A DNA stretch of 5,786 bases. It comes from DASUSF01 sp036375275 (GTDB lineage: Bacteria; Pseudomonadota; Alphaproteobacteria; Geminicoccales; Geminicoccaceae). The notes below the pieces were generated by a model. That model saw nothing but the letters and a program-made list of their open reading frames with translations, ran no database searches and was not told the DNA's origin. Numbering within the stretch: the stretch's first letter is position 1; each line of letters starts with the position of its first letter. The position numbers were made by a program, and so were the translations under genes. This document shows, piece by piece, positions 1-5,598 of this stretch. The stretch spans positions 1 through 5,786 of the forward strand of contig DASUSF010000184.1 of the NCBI GenBank assembly GCA_036375275.1, given 5' to 3'.

Positions 1-892
1 CCCGCGCCGCCCAGAACGCCGCCCTCGAGCGCTCCGGCTCGTGCGCCTGACCCGCCTCGGCGAGGATCGCGAAGTGCTCCCCCGCGTCGCCGATCCGACC
101 GAGGCGCCACGCGCTGATGCCGGCGAGCCAGTGGATCTCCGGCACCACGTCGCCGCTCCGTTCGGCCGAGCGGGCGGCGAGCCGGAACGCGTGGTCGTCC
201 TGCCCGCCGATGAAGAAGCCGCGCGCGATCGACCAGCGGGCGAGGTCGACCTCGACCCGGTCGACCAGCTGGAGCGCCGCCTGGTCCTCGAAGGCCTTCA
301 GCGCGGCCCCTGGCTCGCCCCGGCGGAGCTGCGCCTCGATCCGGCTCTGCCACCTGCGGACGATCTGCTCCTCGGTGCTGCTGCGCGCCCGCGACGAGCG
401 GTAGCGGACGCTGACCCGCTCCTGGACCTGCTGGCCGGCGCCGCCGAGATAGCCGCCGAGCGGCGGCTCGGGCGCCACCGTCCCGCGCACCCGCCGCTTG
501 AGGGCGAGGGCATGGATCCGGTCGGCATCGGGATGATCGGCATACCGGTCGAGCCAGTCCTTGAGCTCGGCGTAGGTCGATCGGTAGGCGGTCGGATGCA
601 TGTACCGCTGGTACAGGACGTGGCCGAGGAGCACCGGGTCCTTGAGGCCCGCGATGCGCCGGTCCGCCTCGTCCCAGGCCCCCTGGCGCTGGAGCTCGAA
701 GATCTGCCCGTAGAGGATCGTGTCGTGCTCGCTGAGCGGCCCCGGCACGAGTCGGACGGCGCGCTCGGGCTCCGGCACACCCGGCTCGAGGCTGGCGAGG
801 TGGACGCCTTCGGCGGCCACCGGGCCGGCGAGGCCGACGATCGCCGCGGCCAGACCGGCGACGCGGAGACGATGCAGGGCTCGGTCGAACAT
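1..892 (-). CDS. Soluble lytic murein transglycosylase, N-terminal part (runs off left edge)
   Basis: This frame is open from an ATG at 892 to the window edge, giving 297 codons with no stop. Residues 1-27 look like a Sec signal peptide: basic n-region (R4, H7, R8, R10), hydrophobic core of Ala, Val, Ile and Leu, and a V-A-A cleavage site before E28. The mature part is helical and repeat-like, resembling the alpha-superhelical U-domain of Slt-type enzymes. Recognisable alphaproteobacterial family segments are GHVLYQRYMHPTAYRS at 90-105, LKDWLDRYADHPDA at 110-123, and WLAGISAWRLGR at 255-266 followed by RAAFWAAR at 290-297. By family knowledge, such proteins cleave periplasmic peptidoglycan to 1,6-anhydromuropeptides; the C-terminal lysozyme-like catalytic domain would lie outside this window, so catalysis cannot be verified here. 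No clear Shine-Dalgarno precedes the ATG. It lies downstream of the UDG gene on the same strand, after a 78-bp AT-rich gap that may carry its own promoter. The family call is by remembered resemblance and is fairly secure. Confidence 0.85.
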   Translation of the reverse strand, partial: MFDRALHRLRVAGLAAAIVGLAGPVAAEGVHLASLEPGVPEPERAVRLVPGPLSEHDTILYGQIFELQRQGAWDEADRRIAGLKDPVLLGHVLYQRYMHPTAYRSTYAELKDWLDRYADHPDADRIHALALKRRVRGTVAPEPPLGGYLGGAGQQVQERVSVRYRSSRARSSTEEQIVRRWQSRIEAQLRRGEPGAALKAFEDQAALQLVDRVEVDLARWSIARGFFIGGQDDHAFRLAARSAERSGDVVPEIHWLAGISAWRLGRIGDAGEHFAILAEAGQAHEPERSRAAFWAAR

Positions 893-898
893 GGCGCG

Positions 899-917
899 AA
901 AATTAGCAGCAATTTTA
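899..917 (-). promoter_or_regulatory. Possible promoter/operator: AT inverted repeat with -10-like hexamer
   Basis: In a strikingly AT-rich patch within a GC-rich genome, AAAATT (899-904) and AATTTT (911-916) form a perfect 6-bp inverted repeat around AGCAGC. On the minus strand TAAAAT (917-912) resembles a sigma-70 -10 box and would give a leader of about 12-15 nt for the transglycosylase. I cannot pair it with a convincing -35 box at 16-18 bp. The role is inferred only from position and composition. Confidence 0.3.
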
Positions 918-928
918 TGTGGCTTGAA

Positions 929-943
929 GTTAATCGACGCTAA
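929..943 (-). promoter_or_regulatory. CtrA-like site (imperfect)
   Basis: The minus strand reads TTAG, six bases, then TTAAC (943 down to 929), upstream of the transglycosylase start. The alphaproteobacterial CtrA consensus is TTAA-N7-TTAAC, so one half-site matches and the other is off by one base and one position of spacing. Cell-cycle control of a wall hydrolase would be plausible, but a chance match in AT-rich DNA is quite possible. Confidence 0.2.
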
Positions 944-970
944 CCAACCCTGCGGCGGAACCGCGCCGGC

Positions 971-1774
971 TCATTCCTGCAGGAGGCGACGGATCGTCAG
1001 CAGGTCGCGCCACGACTGGCGCTTGTTCGCCGGCTGGCGCAACAGGTAGGCCGGGTGGAACGTGACCAGCGCCGGGATCTCGAGCTGGTCGCTCCGGTAG
1101 GTGAAGCGCCGGCCCCTGAGCCGGGTCACGCCCTCCCGGAGGCCGAGCAGGGTGCGCGCCGCGATCCCGCCGACGAAGACGATCAGGCGCGGCCGGATCA
1201 GCTCGATCTGGCGCTCCAGGAAGGGCTGGCACACCAGGAGCTCGGTCTGGGTCGGGGCGCGGTTGCCGGGCGGGCGCCAGTAGATGACGTTGGTGATGTA
1301 GCTGTTGGTCCGATCGCGACCGATGGTCGCCAGCATCCGGTCGAGCAGCTGGCCGCTCGGGCCGACGAACGGCTTGCCCTGCCGGTCCTCCTCGGCGCCG
1401 GGCGACTCCCCGATCAGCATCAGGTCGGAGGACGGGTTGCCGTCGGCGAAGCAGAGGCGCATCGCCGTGTCGCGCAGCGAGCAGCCCTCGAACCGCTCGA
1501 GCGCGTCCCTGAGCTCGTCGATGCTCCGGCAGGCGGCGGCGACGGTGCGCGCGTCCTCCGCGGCATCGACCGCGGGCGTCGGCGTGATCAGACGTGGCTG
1601 GCGCGGCCCTGGCGGATCGTCGGCGCGCCCCGCGGGCGGCGCGGCCGGCGCCGGGAGGGGCGCTTCGGGCGCCGGCGCCAGACGATTAATCGCTTGCTCG
1701 CCGATCCACTCGTCGGCACCCATATCGCGATACCAGTCGAGCCAGGCACGACGCGGATCGGTCGGGGCGGTCAT
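971..1774 (-). CDS. Uracil-DNA glycosylase, family-4-like, alphaproteobacterial type
   Basis: The 267-residue product is predicted to remove uracil from DNA and start base-excision repair in the cytoplasm. The UDG core begins near residue 95. Motif A is GESPGAEED at 122-130 (family 4 has GEAPG), followed by GKPFVGPSGQLLDRML (133-148) and RPPGNR at 167-172. The C-terminal motif HPAYLL is at 240-245. The N-terminal part has a conserved-looking helix (WLDWYRDMGADEWI, 11-24) and a Pro/Ala-rich linker at about 33-70. Classical family 4 enzymes bind a 4Fe-4S cluster through four Cys. Here C98 and C182 align with ligands, but the first ligand of the N-terminal C-x2-C pair is F95 and the KCRPPGNR cysteine is W166. 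The other Cys (82, 108) are not at ligand positions. The ATG at 1774 is preferred over an upstream GTG at 1795, because the GTG would overlap the divergent gene's region and has no Shine-Dalgarno; GGAG lies just before the ATG, with short spacing. It is probably cotranscribed with the downstream transglycosylase. Confidence 0.93.
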   Translation of the reverse strand: MTAPTDPRRAWLDWYRDMGADEWIGEQAINRLAPAPEAPLPAPAAPPAGRADDPPGPRQPRLITPTPAVDAAEDARTVAAACRSIDELRDALERFEGCSLRDTAMRLCFADGNPSSDLMLIGESPGAEEDRQGKPFVGPSGQLLDRMLATIGRDRTNSYITNVIYWRPPGNRAPTQTELLVCQPFLERQIELIRPRLIVFVGGIAARTLLGLREGVTRLRGRRFTYRSDQLEIPALVTFHPAYLLRQPANKRQSWRDLLTIRRLLQE

Positions 1775-1818
1775 GGCTCCGCGCCGTGCAACCACTGCAA
1801 CGATGGGGTCGAGGGCTG

Positions 1819-3447
1819 ATGGAACGCGAGAGCATGCAGTTCGACGTGGTGATCGTCGGCGCGGGGCCGGCCGGGCTCGCGGCGGCGATCCGCCTGCGTC
1901 AGCTGGCCGGGGAGGCCGGCCGCGAGCTCGCCGTCTGCGTGATCGAGAAGGCGTCGGTGCTGGGCGCGCACTCGCTGTCCGGCGCGGTCCTCGAGCCGCG
2001 CGCGCTGAACGAGCTGATCCCCGACTGGCAGTCGAAGGGCGCCCCGATCACCGTGCCGGCCAAGGACGACCGCTTCCTCTACCTGACCGGGAGCCGCTCG
2101 ATCCGCCTGCCGACCCCGCGGCCGATGCACAACGAGGGCAACTACATCGTCAGCCTCGGCGAGGTGGTGAAGTGGCTGGGCGAGCAGGCCGAGGCGCTCG
2201 GCGCCGAGATCTACCCGGGCTTCGCCGCCGCCGAGGTCCTGTACGACGAGGACGGGCGGGTCAGGGGCGTGGCGACCGGTGCGATGGGGCTCGACGCCAG
2301 GGGCGAGCCCAAGGCCACCTTCGAGCCCGGCATCGAGCTCCACGCCACGTGGACCCTGTTCGCCGAAGGCTGTCGCGGCTCGCTCACCCGCGAGCTCGAG
2401 CAGCGCTTCGGGCTGCGCGACGGGCGCGACCCGCAGACCTATGGCATCGGCATCAAGGAGCTCTGGGAGGTCAAGGAATCGCAGCATGCGCCCGGCCGGG
2501 TCGTCCACACCATCGGCTGGCCGCTCGATCCCGGGACCTACGGCGGCTCGTTCCTCTACCACCTCGACCGGCGCCGGGTCGCGGTCGGCTTCGTGGTCGG
2601 CCTCGACTACGAGAACCCCTACCTCTCGCCGTTCCACGAGTTCCAGCGGTTCAAGACCCATCCCGCGATCCGGCCGGTCCTCGAAGGCGGCCGGCGGATC
2701 TGCTACGGCTCGCGCGCGCTCAACGAGGGCGGGCTGCAGTCGATCCCGAAGCTGACCTTCCCGGGCGGCGCGCTGATCGGCTGCTCGGCCGGCTTCCTCA
2801 ACGTGCCCAAGATCAAGGGCAACCACACCGCGATGAAGTCGGGCATGCTGGCCGCCGAGGCGGCGTTCGAGGCGCTCGGCGGGGAGGGCCCGGCGTCGAC
2901 CCTCGACGCCTACCCGGCGGCCCTCGAGCGCTCGTGGATCCGGGACGAGCTGGCGCTGGCGCGCAACATCCGGCCGAGCTTCCGCTACGGCCTCTACGGC
3001 GGCCTCGCCTACAGCGCGCTGGACTCCTACGTGCTGCGCGGCAAAGCGCCCTGGACCTTCCACCATCATGCCGACCACAAGCAGCTCAGGCCGGCACGCG
3101 ACTTCAAGCCGATCGACTACCCGAAGCCCGACGGCAAGATCACCTTCGACCGGCTGTCGTCGGTCTACATCTCCAACACCAACCACGACCACGATCAGCC
3201 CTGCCACCTGAAGCTCAAGGACCCGGCGGTGCCGATCGACCTCAACCTCGCCGAGTTCGACGCGCCGGAGCAGCGCTACTGCCCGGCGGGCGTGTACGAG
3301 ATCGTCGACGACGGCGGGTCGCCCCGGCTCCAGATCAACTTCCAGAACTGCGTGCACTGCAAGACCTGCGACATCAAGGACCCGACCCAGAACATCGTCT
3401 GGGTGGTGCCGCAGGGGGGCGACGGGCCGACCTACGAGGGCATGTGA
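1819..3447 (+). CDS. Electron transfer flavoprotein-ubiquinone oxidoreductase (ETF-QO)
   Basis: The 542-residue product matches the full length of the family. ETF-QO is a monotopic inner-membrane FAD/4Fe-4S enzyme that takes electrons from reduced ETF, loaded by acyl-CoA and amine dehydrogenases, and reduces ubiquinone. Domains in order: the FAD dinucleotide motif GAGPAG (14-19) after a beta-strand, a conserved EKASVLGAHSLSGAV-type segment, the FAD motif FAEGCRGSL (181-189), GCSAGFLNVPKIKG (321-334) with HTAMKSGMLAAE, and a C-terminal ferredoxin-like domain with C488, C511, C514 and C517 (C-x22-C-x2-C-x2-C) as cluster ligands. All key elements are present; a minor oddity is GNH at 334-336 where GTH is usual. 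The ATG at 1819 is chosen because relatives begin MERES-like; GAGG lies 4 nt upstream. A GTG at 1786 would add 11 atypical residues. No etfAB genes are in the window, so its partners are elsewhere. It is transcribed divergently from the UDG gene and converges on the small gene downstream. Confidence 0.97.
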   Translation: MERESMQFDVVIVGAGPAGLAAAIRLRQLAGEAGRELAVCVIEKASVLGAHSLSGAVLEPRALNELIPDWQSKGAPITVPAKDDRFLYLTGSRSIRLPTPRPMHNEGNYIVSLGEVVKWLGEQAEALGAEIYPGFAAAEVLYDEDGRVRGVATGAMGLDARGEPKATFEPGIELHATWTLFAEGCRGSLTRELEQRFGLRDGRDPQTYGIGIKELWEVKESQHAPGRVVHTIGWPLDPGTYGGSFLYHLDRRRVAVGFVVGLDYENPYLSPFHEFQRFKTHPAIRPVLEGGRRICYGSRALNEGGLQSIPKLTFPGGALIGCSAGFLNVPKIKGNHTAMKSGMLAAEAAFEALGGEGPASTLDAYPAALERSWIRDELALARNIRPSFRYGLYGGLAYSALDSYVLRGKAPWTFHHHADHKQLRPARDFKPIDYPKPDGKITFDRLSSVYISNTNHDHDQPCHLKLKDPAVPIDLNLAEFDAPEQRYCPAGVYEIVDDGGSPRLQINFQNCVHCKTCDIKDPTQNIVWVVPQGGDGPTYEGM

Positions 3448-3483
3448 GCCGGTCGGGCGTCGCCGCCGGGGACGGTCCGCGGT

Positions 3484-3501
3484 CGTCGCTCGGGAGCGGC
3501 G
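3484..3501. terminator. GC hairpin downstream of ETF-QO (possible terminator)
   Basis: CGTCGCT-CGGG-AGCGGCG can form a 7-bp stem (one G-T wobble) with a 4-nt loop, 36 nt after the ETF-QO stop and just beyond the stop of the convergent small gene. There is no T-tract on either strand, so it does not fit a textbook intrinsic terminator. It may serve as a weak terminator or 3'-end stabiliser. Confidence 0.35.
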
Positions 3502-3506
3502 CGCGC

Positions 3507-3707
3507 TCAGAGGTCGCGGAACGCGACCGGCCGCCCGCCCTGGTCCATCACCAGCTTGCCGCCCTCATCCTGCGCAGCTATGTAACGGCCATGCCCGACG
3601 GCGGTCCCGACGTACAGCACCGGCCTGACCTTCTTGCCCTCGAAGGACTTGTCCTGGCTCGCCGGCCCGCGGGCGCTGGGATCGTTCTTGCTCTTGGTAC
3701 GCAGCAT
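3507..3707 (-). CDS. Small conserved-looking protein of unknown function (66 aa)
   Basis: The 66-residue product has a polar, basic N-terminus (about 1-20, rich in Lys, Arg, Ser and Pro). A compact C-terminal part follows: FEGKKVRPVLYVG (22-34), GHGRYIAAQ (38-46) and GKLVMDQGGRPVAFRDL (50-66). Alternating hydrophobic residues and glycines suggest a small beta-rich fold. There is no signal peptide, membrane segment or Cys. I do not recognise a named family, though the P-V-L-Y-V-G and GHGRY pattern is familiar from short alphaproteobacterial hypothetical proteins. Reality is supported by a strong AAGGAG ribosome site at 3722-3717 and protein-like composition. That site is 9 nt from the ATG at 3707 but only 3 nt from an in-frame GTG at 3713, so the ATG is preferred; the GTG would add two residues. 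The gene converges on ETF-QO with a 59-bp gap and diverges from the TPR gene. No function can be assigned. Confidence 0.75.
   Translation of the reverse strand: MLRTKSKNDPSARGPASQDKSFEGKKVRPVLYVGTAVGHGRYIAAQDEGGKLVMDQGGRPVAFRDL
3512..3528. terminator. Perfect hairpin at 3' end of the small gene
   Basis: GGTCGCG-GAA-CGCGACC is a perfect 7-bp inverted repeat with a 3-nt loop. It lies inside the last codons of the small minus-strand gene and only 10 nt from the neighbouring hairpin at 3484-3501. At a convergent junction it could help terminate both transcripts. No T-tract follows on either strand, so the role is inferred. Confidence 0.35.
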
Positions 3708-3716
3708 CGTCACTTG

Positions 3717-3722
3717 CTCCTT
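3717..3722 (-). promoter_or_regulatory. Ribosome binding site of the small protein gene
   Basis: AAGGAG on the minus strand is the clearest Shine-Dalgarno in the window. It sits 9 nt from the ATG at 3707 and 3 nt from the GTG at 3713, and so favours the ATG as the start. Confidence 0.7.
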
Positions 3723-3741
3723 GCCGATCGGGTCGTCCGCG

Positions 3742-3754
3742 ACCGTCCGACGGT
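3742..3754. promoter_or_regulatory. Operator-like dyad in the divergent intergenic region
   Basis: ACCGTC-C-GACGGT is a perfect 6-bp inverted repeat with a 1-nt centre. Such a centre is too tight for an RNA hairpin but typical of a dimeric regulator site. It lies about 35 bp upstream of the small gene and about 95 bp upstream of the TPR gene. I see no convincing -35/-10 pair in the rest of 3708-3849. No regulator can be named. Confidence 0.25.
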
Positions 3755-3849
3755 TCCATGCCGAGGGGGCAGGGCGACGTCAAGGGCGAAGCAGCGCCGG
3801 CCGCGGATGCAGCGGGCGTCCACGTGAGATGGGACCGAGGTAGCCCCTG

Positions 3850-5598
3850 ATGTCGCTACGAACCTCAGCGGCCGCCAGGGCCGGCACGGTGGCGGTGACC
3901 ATGATCGTGACCGCCTGCGCCGGCGCGGCCGCAACGGGCGAGCCGGAGATCGGCGGCCTCCGCCTCGCGGTCGCAAGCGAAGGCCGGGAGTCCTATCTCG
4001 GCGACTACCTCGCCGGCAACTTCGCCCGCGACATCGGCGAGGTCGCGGCGGCCGCCGGCTACTTCGAGAGCGCGCTGGTCGGCGCTCCGGGCAACGTCGA
4101 GCTGCTCGAGGAGCTCTTCCTGCTGACCGTTGCGGCGGGCGAGTTCGAGAGCGCGCTGCGGCGCGCGCGGGAGCTGGTCGGGGCCCGGTCCGAGGCCGAC
4201 GAGGCACGGCTGCTGCTCGCCGCGAAGGCCGCGCGCGATGGCGACCCGGCGGCGGCGCGGGCGCAGCTCGAGGCGGTGGGCGAGCGCGGGATCGCGGCCC
4301 TGGCGACGCCATTCCTCGACGCCTGGGCGATCTTCGCCGGCGACGCGACGGCGGTCGAGGACGCCATCCTCCGGCTCGAGCAGGCGGAGCCGCTCGGGCC
4401 GTTGAACGACTATCACGAATCGATGCTGCTGCACCTCGCCGGCCGGCCGGCGGAGGGGCTGAAGGTGCTCGAGGGCACGGTTGCCGACAACCCGCGGGTG
4501 CCGAGCCGGATGGCGCAGGCCTATGCCGGCATGCTCGCCGCCACCGGCGCGCGCGACCGGGCGATCGCGTTTCTCGAGGAGCAGGTTGCGGATGCGACGG
4601 AGCAGCCGCACATCGCCCGCTCGCTCGAGGTGCTGCGCTCCGGGAGCGAGCCGCTGCTGCCGTTCGCGGACGCGGTCGGCGGCATGGCGGATGCCTTGCT
4701 CGGGATCGCCGAGGCCCTGCATCAGGAGCGCGGCGGCCAGCGTGCCATCTTCTACGCCCGCGCCGCCCAGTTCCTGGACCCTGAGCTCGACGACGCCGCG
4801 CTGCTGGTCGGCGACATCATGGCCGAGCAGGACAACCAGGAGGCGGCGATCGCGGCCTACCAGAGGATCGGCGAGGGGTCGCCGCTGCACTACGCCGGGC
4901 AGCTCAGGATCGCCCGCTCGCTCTACCAGCTGGAGCGCCACGAGGAAGCCTTCGACACCCTCGAGGAGCTCGGCCGGAAGGTCCCGGACCGGGTCGACGC
5001 CCTGGTTCAGCTCGGCGACCTCCTGCGCCGGGAGGAGGAGTACGAGCGCGCGGAGCGCGCCTACAGCCGTGCGATCGAGCGGACCGGCGGCGCGGTCGGG
5101 CCCGAGGACTGGAGCCTGTTCTACACCCGCGGCATCACGCGCGAGCGCACGGACCGCTGGCCCGAAGCCGAGGCCGACTTCCTGAAGGCCCTCGAGCTGC
5201 AGCCCGAGCAGCCGTTCGTCCTCAACTACCTCGGCTACAGCTGGGTCGACATGGGCATGCACCTCGACCGGGCGAAGGGCATGCTCAACCGGGCGGTCGA
5301 GCTCCGCCCCAACGACGGCTTCATCGTCGACAGCCTGGGCTGGGTCCACTACCGGCTCGGCGACTACCGGGATGCGGTCGAGCAGCTCGAGCGGGCGGTC
5401 GAGCTCGAGCCGGGCGACCCGGTGATCAACGACCACCTGGGCGACGCCTACTGGAGGGTCGGCCGGACCCGCGAGGCGCGCTACCAGTGGGAACGGGCGC
5501 TCACCCTCGAGCCCGAGGAGGACGTCGAGGAGGCGATCCGGAAGAAGCTCGAGGATGGTCTTCCCGCCCGCGACGGCACGGAGATCGACCCCACCTGA
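3850..5598 (+). CDS. Tetratricopeptide repeat protein, probable envelope lipoprotein
   Basis: The 582-residue product starts with a lipoprotein-type signal peptide: R4 and R10, a hydrophobic core (about 11-22), then V-T-A-C with C23 as the likely lipidated residue. The rest is helical and built of TPR-like units. Degenerate ones lie at about 49-82, 84-116, 116-145 and 184-214; clearer ones at 310-343, 345-379, 380-413, 419-452, 455-488, 490-523 and 524-557. The last three are near canonical, with the Gly-Tyr/Trp and Ala-Leu-Pro positions (for example LGWVHYRLGDYRDAVEQLER, 496-515). TPR superhelices usually bind proteins, so a periplasmic scaffold role is likely, but the partner and process are unknown. 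The ATG at 3850 is the first start after an in-frame TAG at 3841, and GAGG lies about 9 nt upstream. Related TPR proteins next to ispE recur in alphaproteobacteria as I recall. The stop overlaps the probable ispE start, suggesting one operon. Confidence 0.92.
   Translation: MSLRTSAAARAGTVAVTMIVTACAGAAATGEPEIGGLRLAVASEGRESYLGDYLAGNFARDIGEVAAAAGYFESALVGAPGNVELLEELFLLTVAAGEFESALRRARELVGARSEADEARLLLAAKAARDGDPAAARAQLEAVGERGIAALATPFLDAWAIFAGDATAVEDAILRLEQAEPLGPLNDYHESMLLHLAGRPAEGLKVLEGTVADNPRVPSRMAQAYAGMLAATGARDRAIAFLEEQVADATEQPHIARSLEVLRSGSEPLLPFADAVGGMADALLGIAEALHQERGGQRAIFYARAAQFLDPELDDAALLVGDIMAEQDNQEAAIAAYQRIGEGSPLHYAGQLRIARSLYQLERHEEAFDTLEELGRKVPDRVDALVQLGDLLRREEEYERAERAYSRAIERTGGAVGPEDWSLFYTRGITRERTDRWPEAEADFLKALELQPEQPFVLNYLGYSWVDMGMHLDRAKGMLNRAVELRPNDGFIVDSLGWVHYRLGDYRDAVEQLERAVELEPGDPVINDHLGDAYWRVGRTREARYQWERALTLEPEEDVEEAIRKKLEDGLPARDGTEIDPT
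5580..5583 (+). promoter_or_regulatory. Candidate ribosome binding site for ispE
   Basis: GGAG within the 3' end of the TPR gene ends 11 nt before the CTG at 5595. The spacing is slightly long. It supports initiation at or near the TPR stop codon rather than further inside the ispE frame. Confidence 0.35.

Noticed and set aside
41..943. A 300-codon plus-strand frame and a 204-codon minus-strand frame (298-912) over the left end
   Set aside because: The lytic transglycosylase frame on the minus strand (start 892) gives recognisable family segments; these two give Ser/Arg/Pro-rich or acidic low-complexity sequence.
1788..1806. Possible sigma-54 promoter on the minus strand, suggested by TTGCA elements
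   Set aside because: The required GG element at the -24 position is missing, and TTGCA alone is too weak.
1055..1819. A 254-codon plus-strand frame over the UDG gene
   Set aside because: It is antisense to a UDG with intact motifs and shows only shadow composition.
1771..3357. A 528-codon open frame antisense to ETF-QO
   Set aside because: It is rich in Val, Glu, Arg, Leu and Asp with no domain, and mirrors the codon bias of a fully convincing ETF-QO gene on the other strand.
3565..3783. A 72-codon minus-strand frame overlapping the small gene
   Set aside because: It is out of frame with the AAGGAG-preceded small gene, has no ribosome site of its own, and its sequence is Gln/Arg/Gly-rich without structure.
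1305..3827. An 840-codon open frame on the plus strand crossing UDG, ETF-QO and the small gene
   Set aside because: It runs antisense to UDG and out of frame with ETF-QO. Its composition is Arg/Ala/Gly-rich with no recognisable motifs, as expected of shadow frames in high-GC DNA.
3865..5436. A 523-codon open frame antisense to the TPR gene
   Set aside because: It has low-complexity shadow composition, while the opposite strand encodes clear TPR units with a signal peptide.
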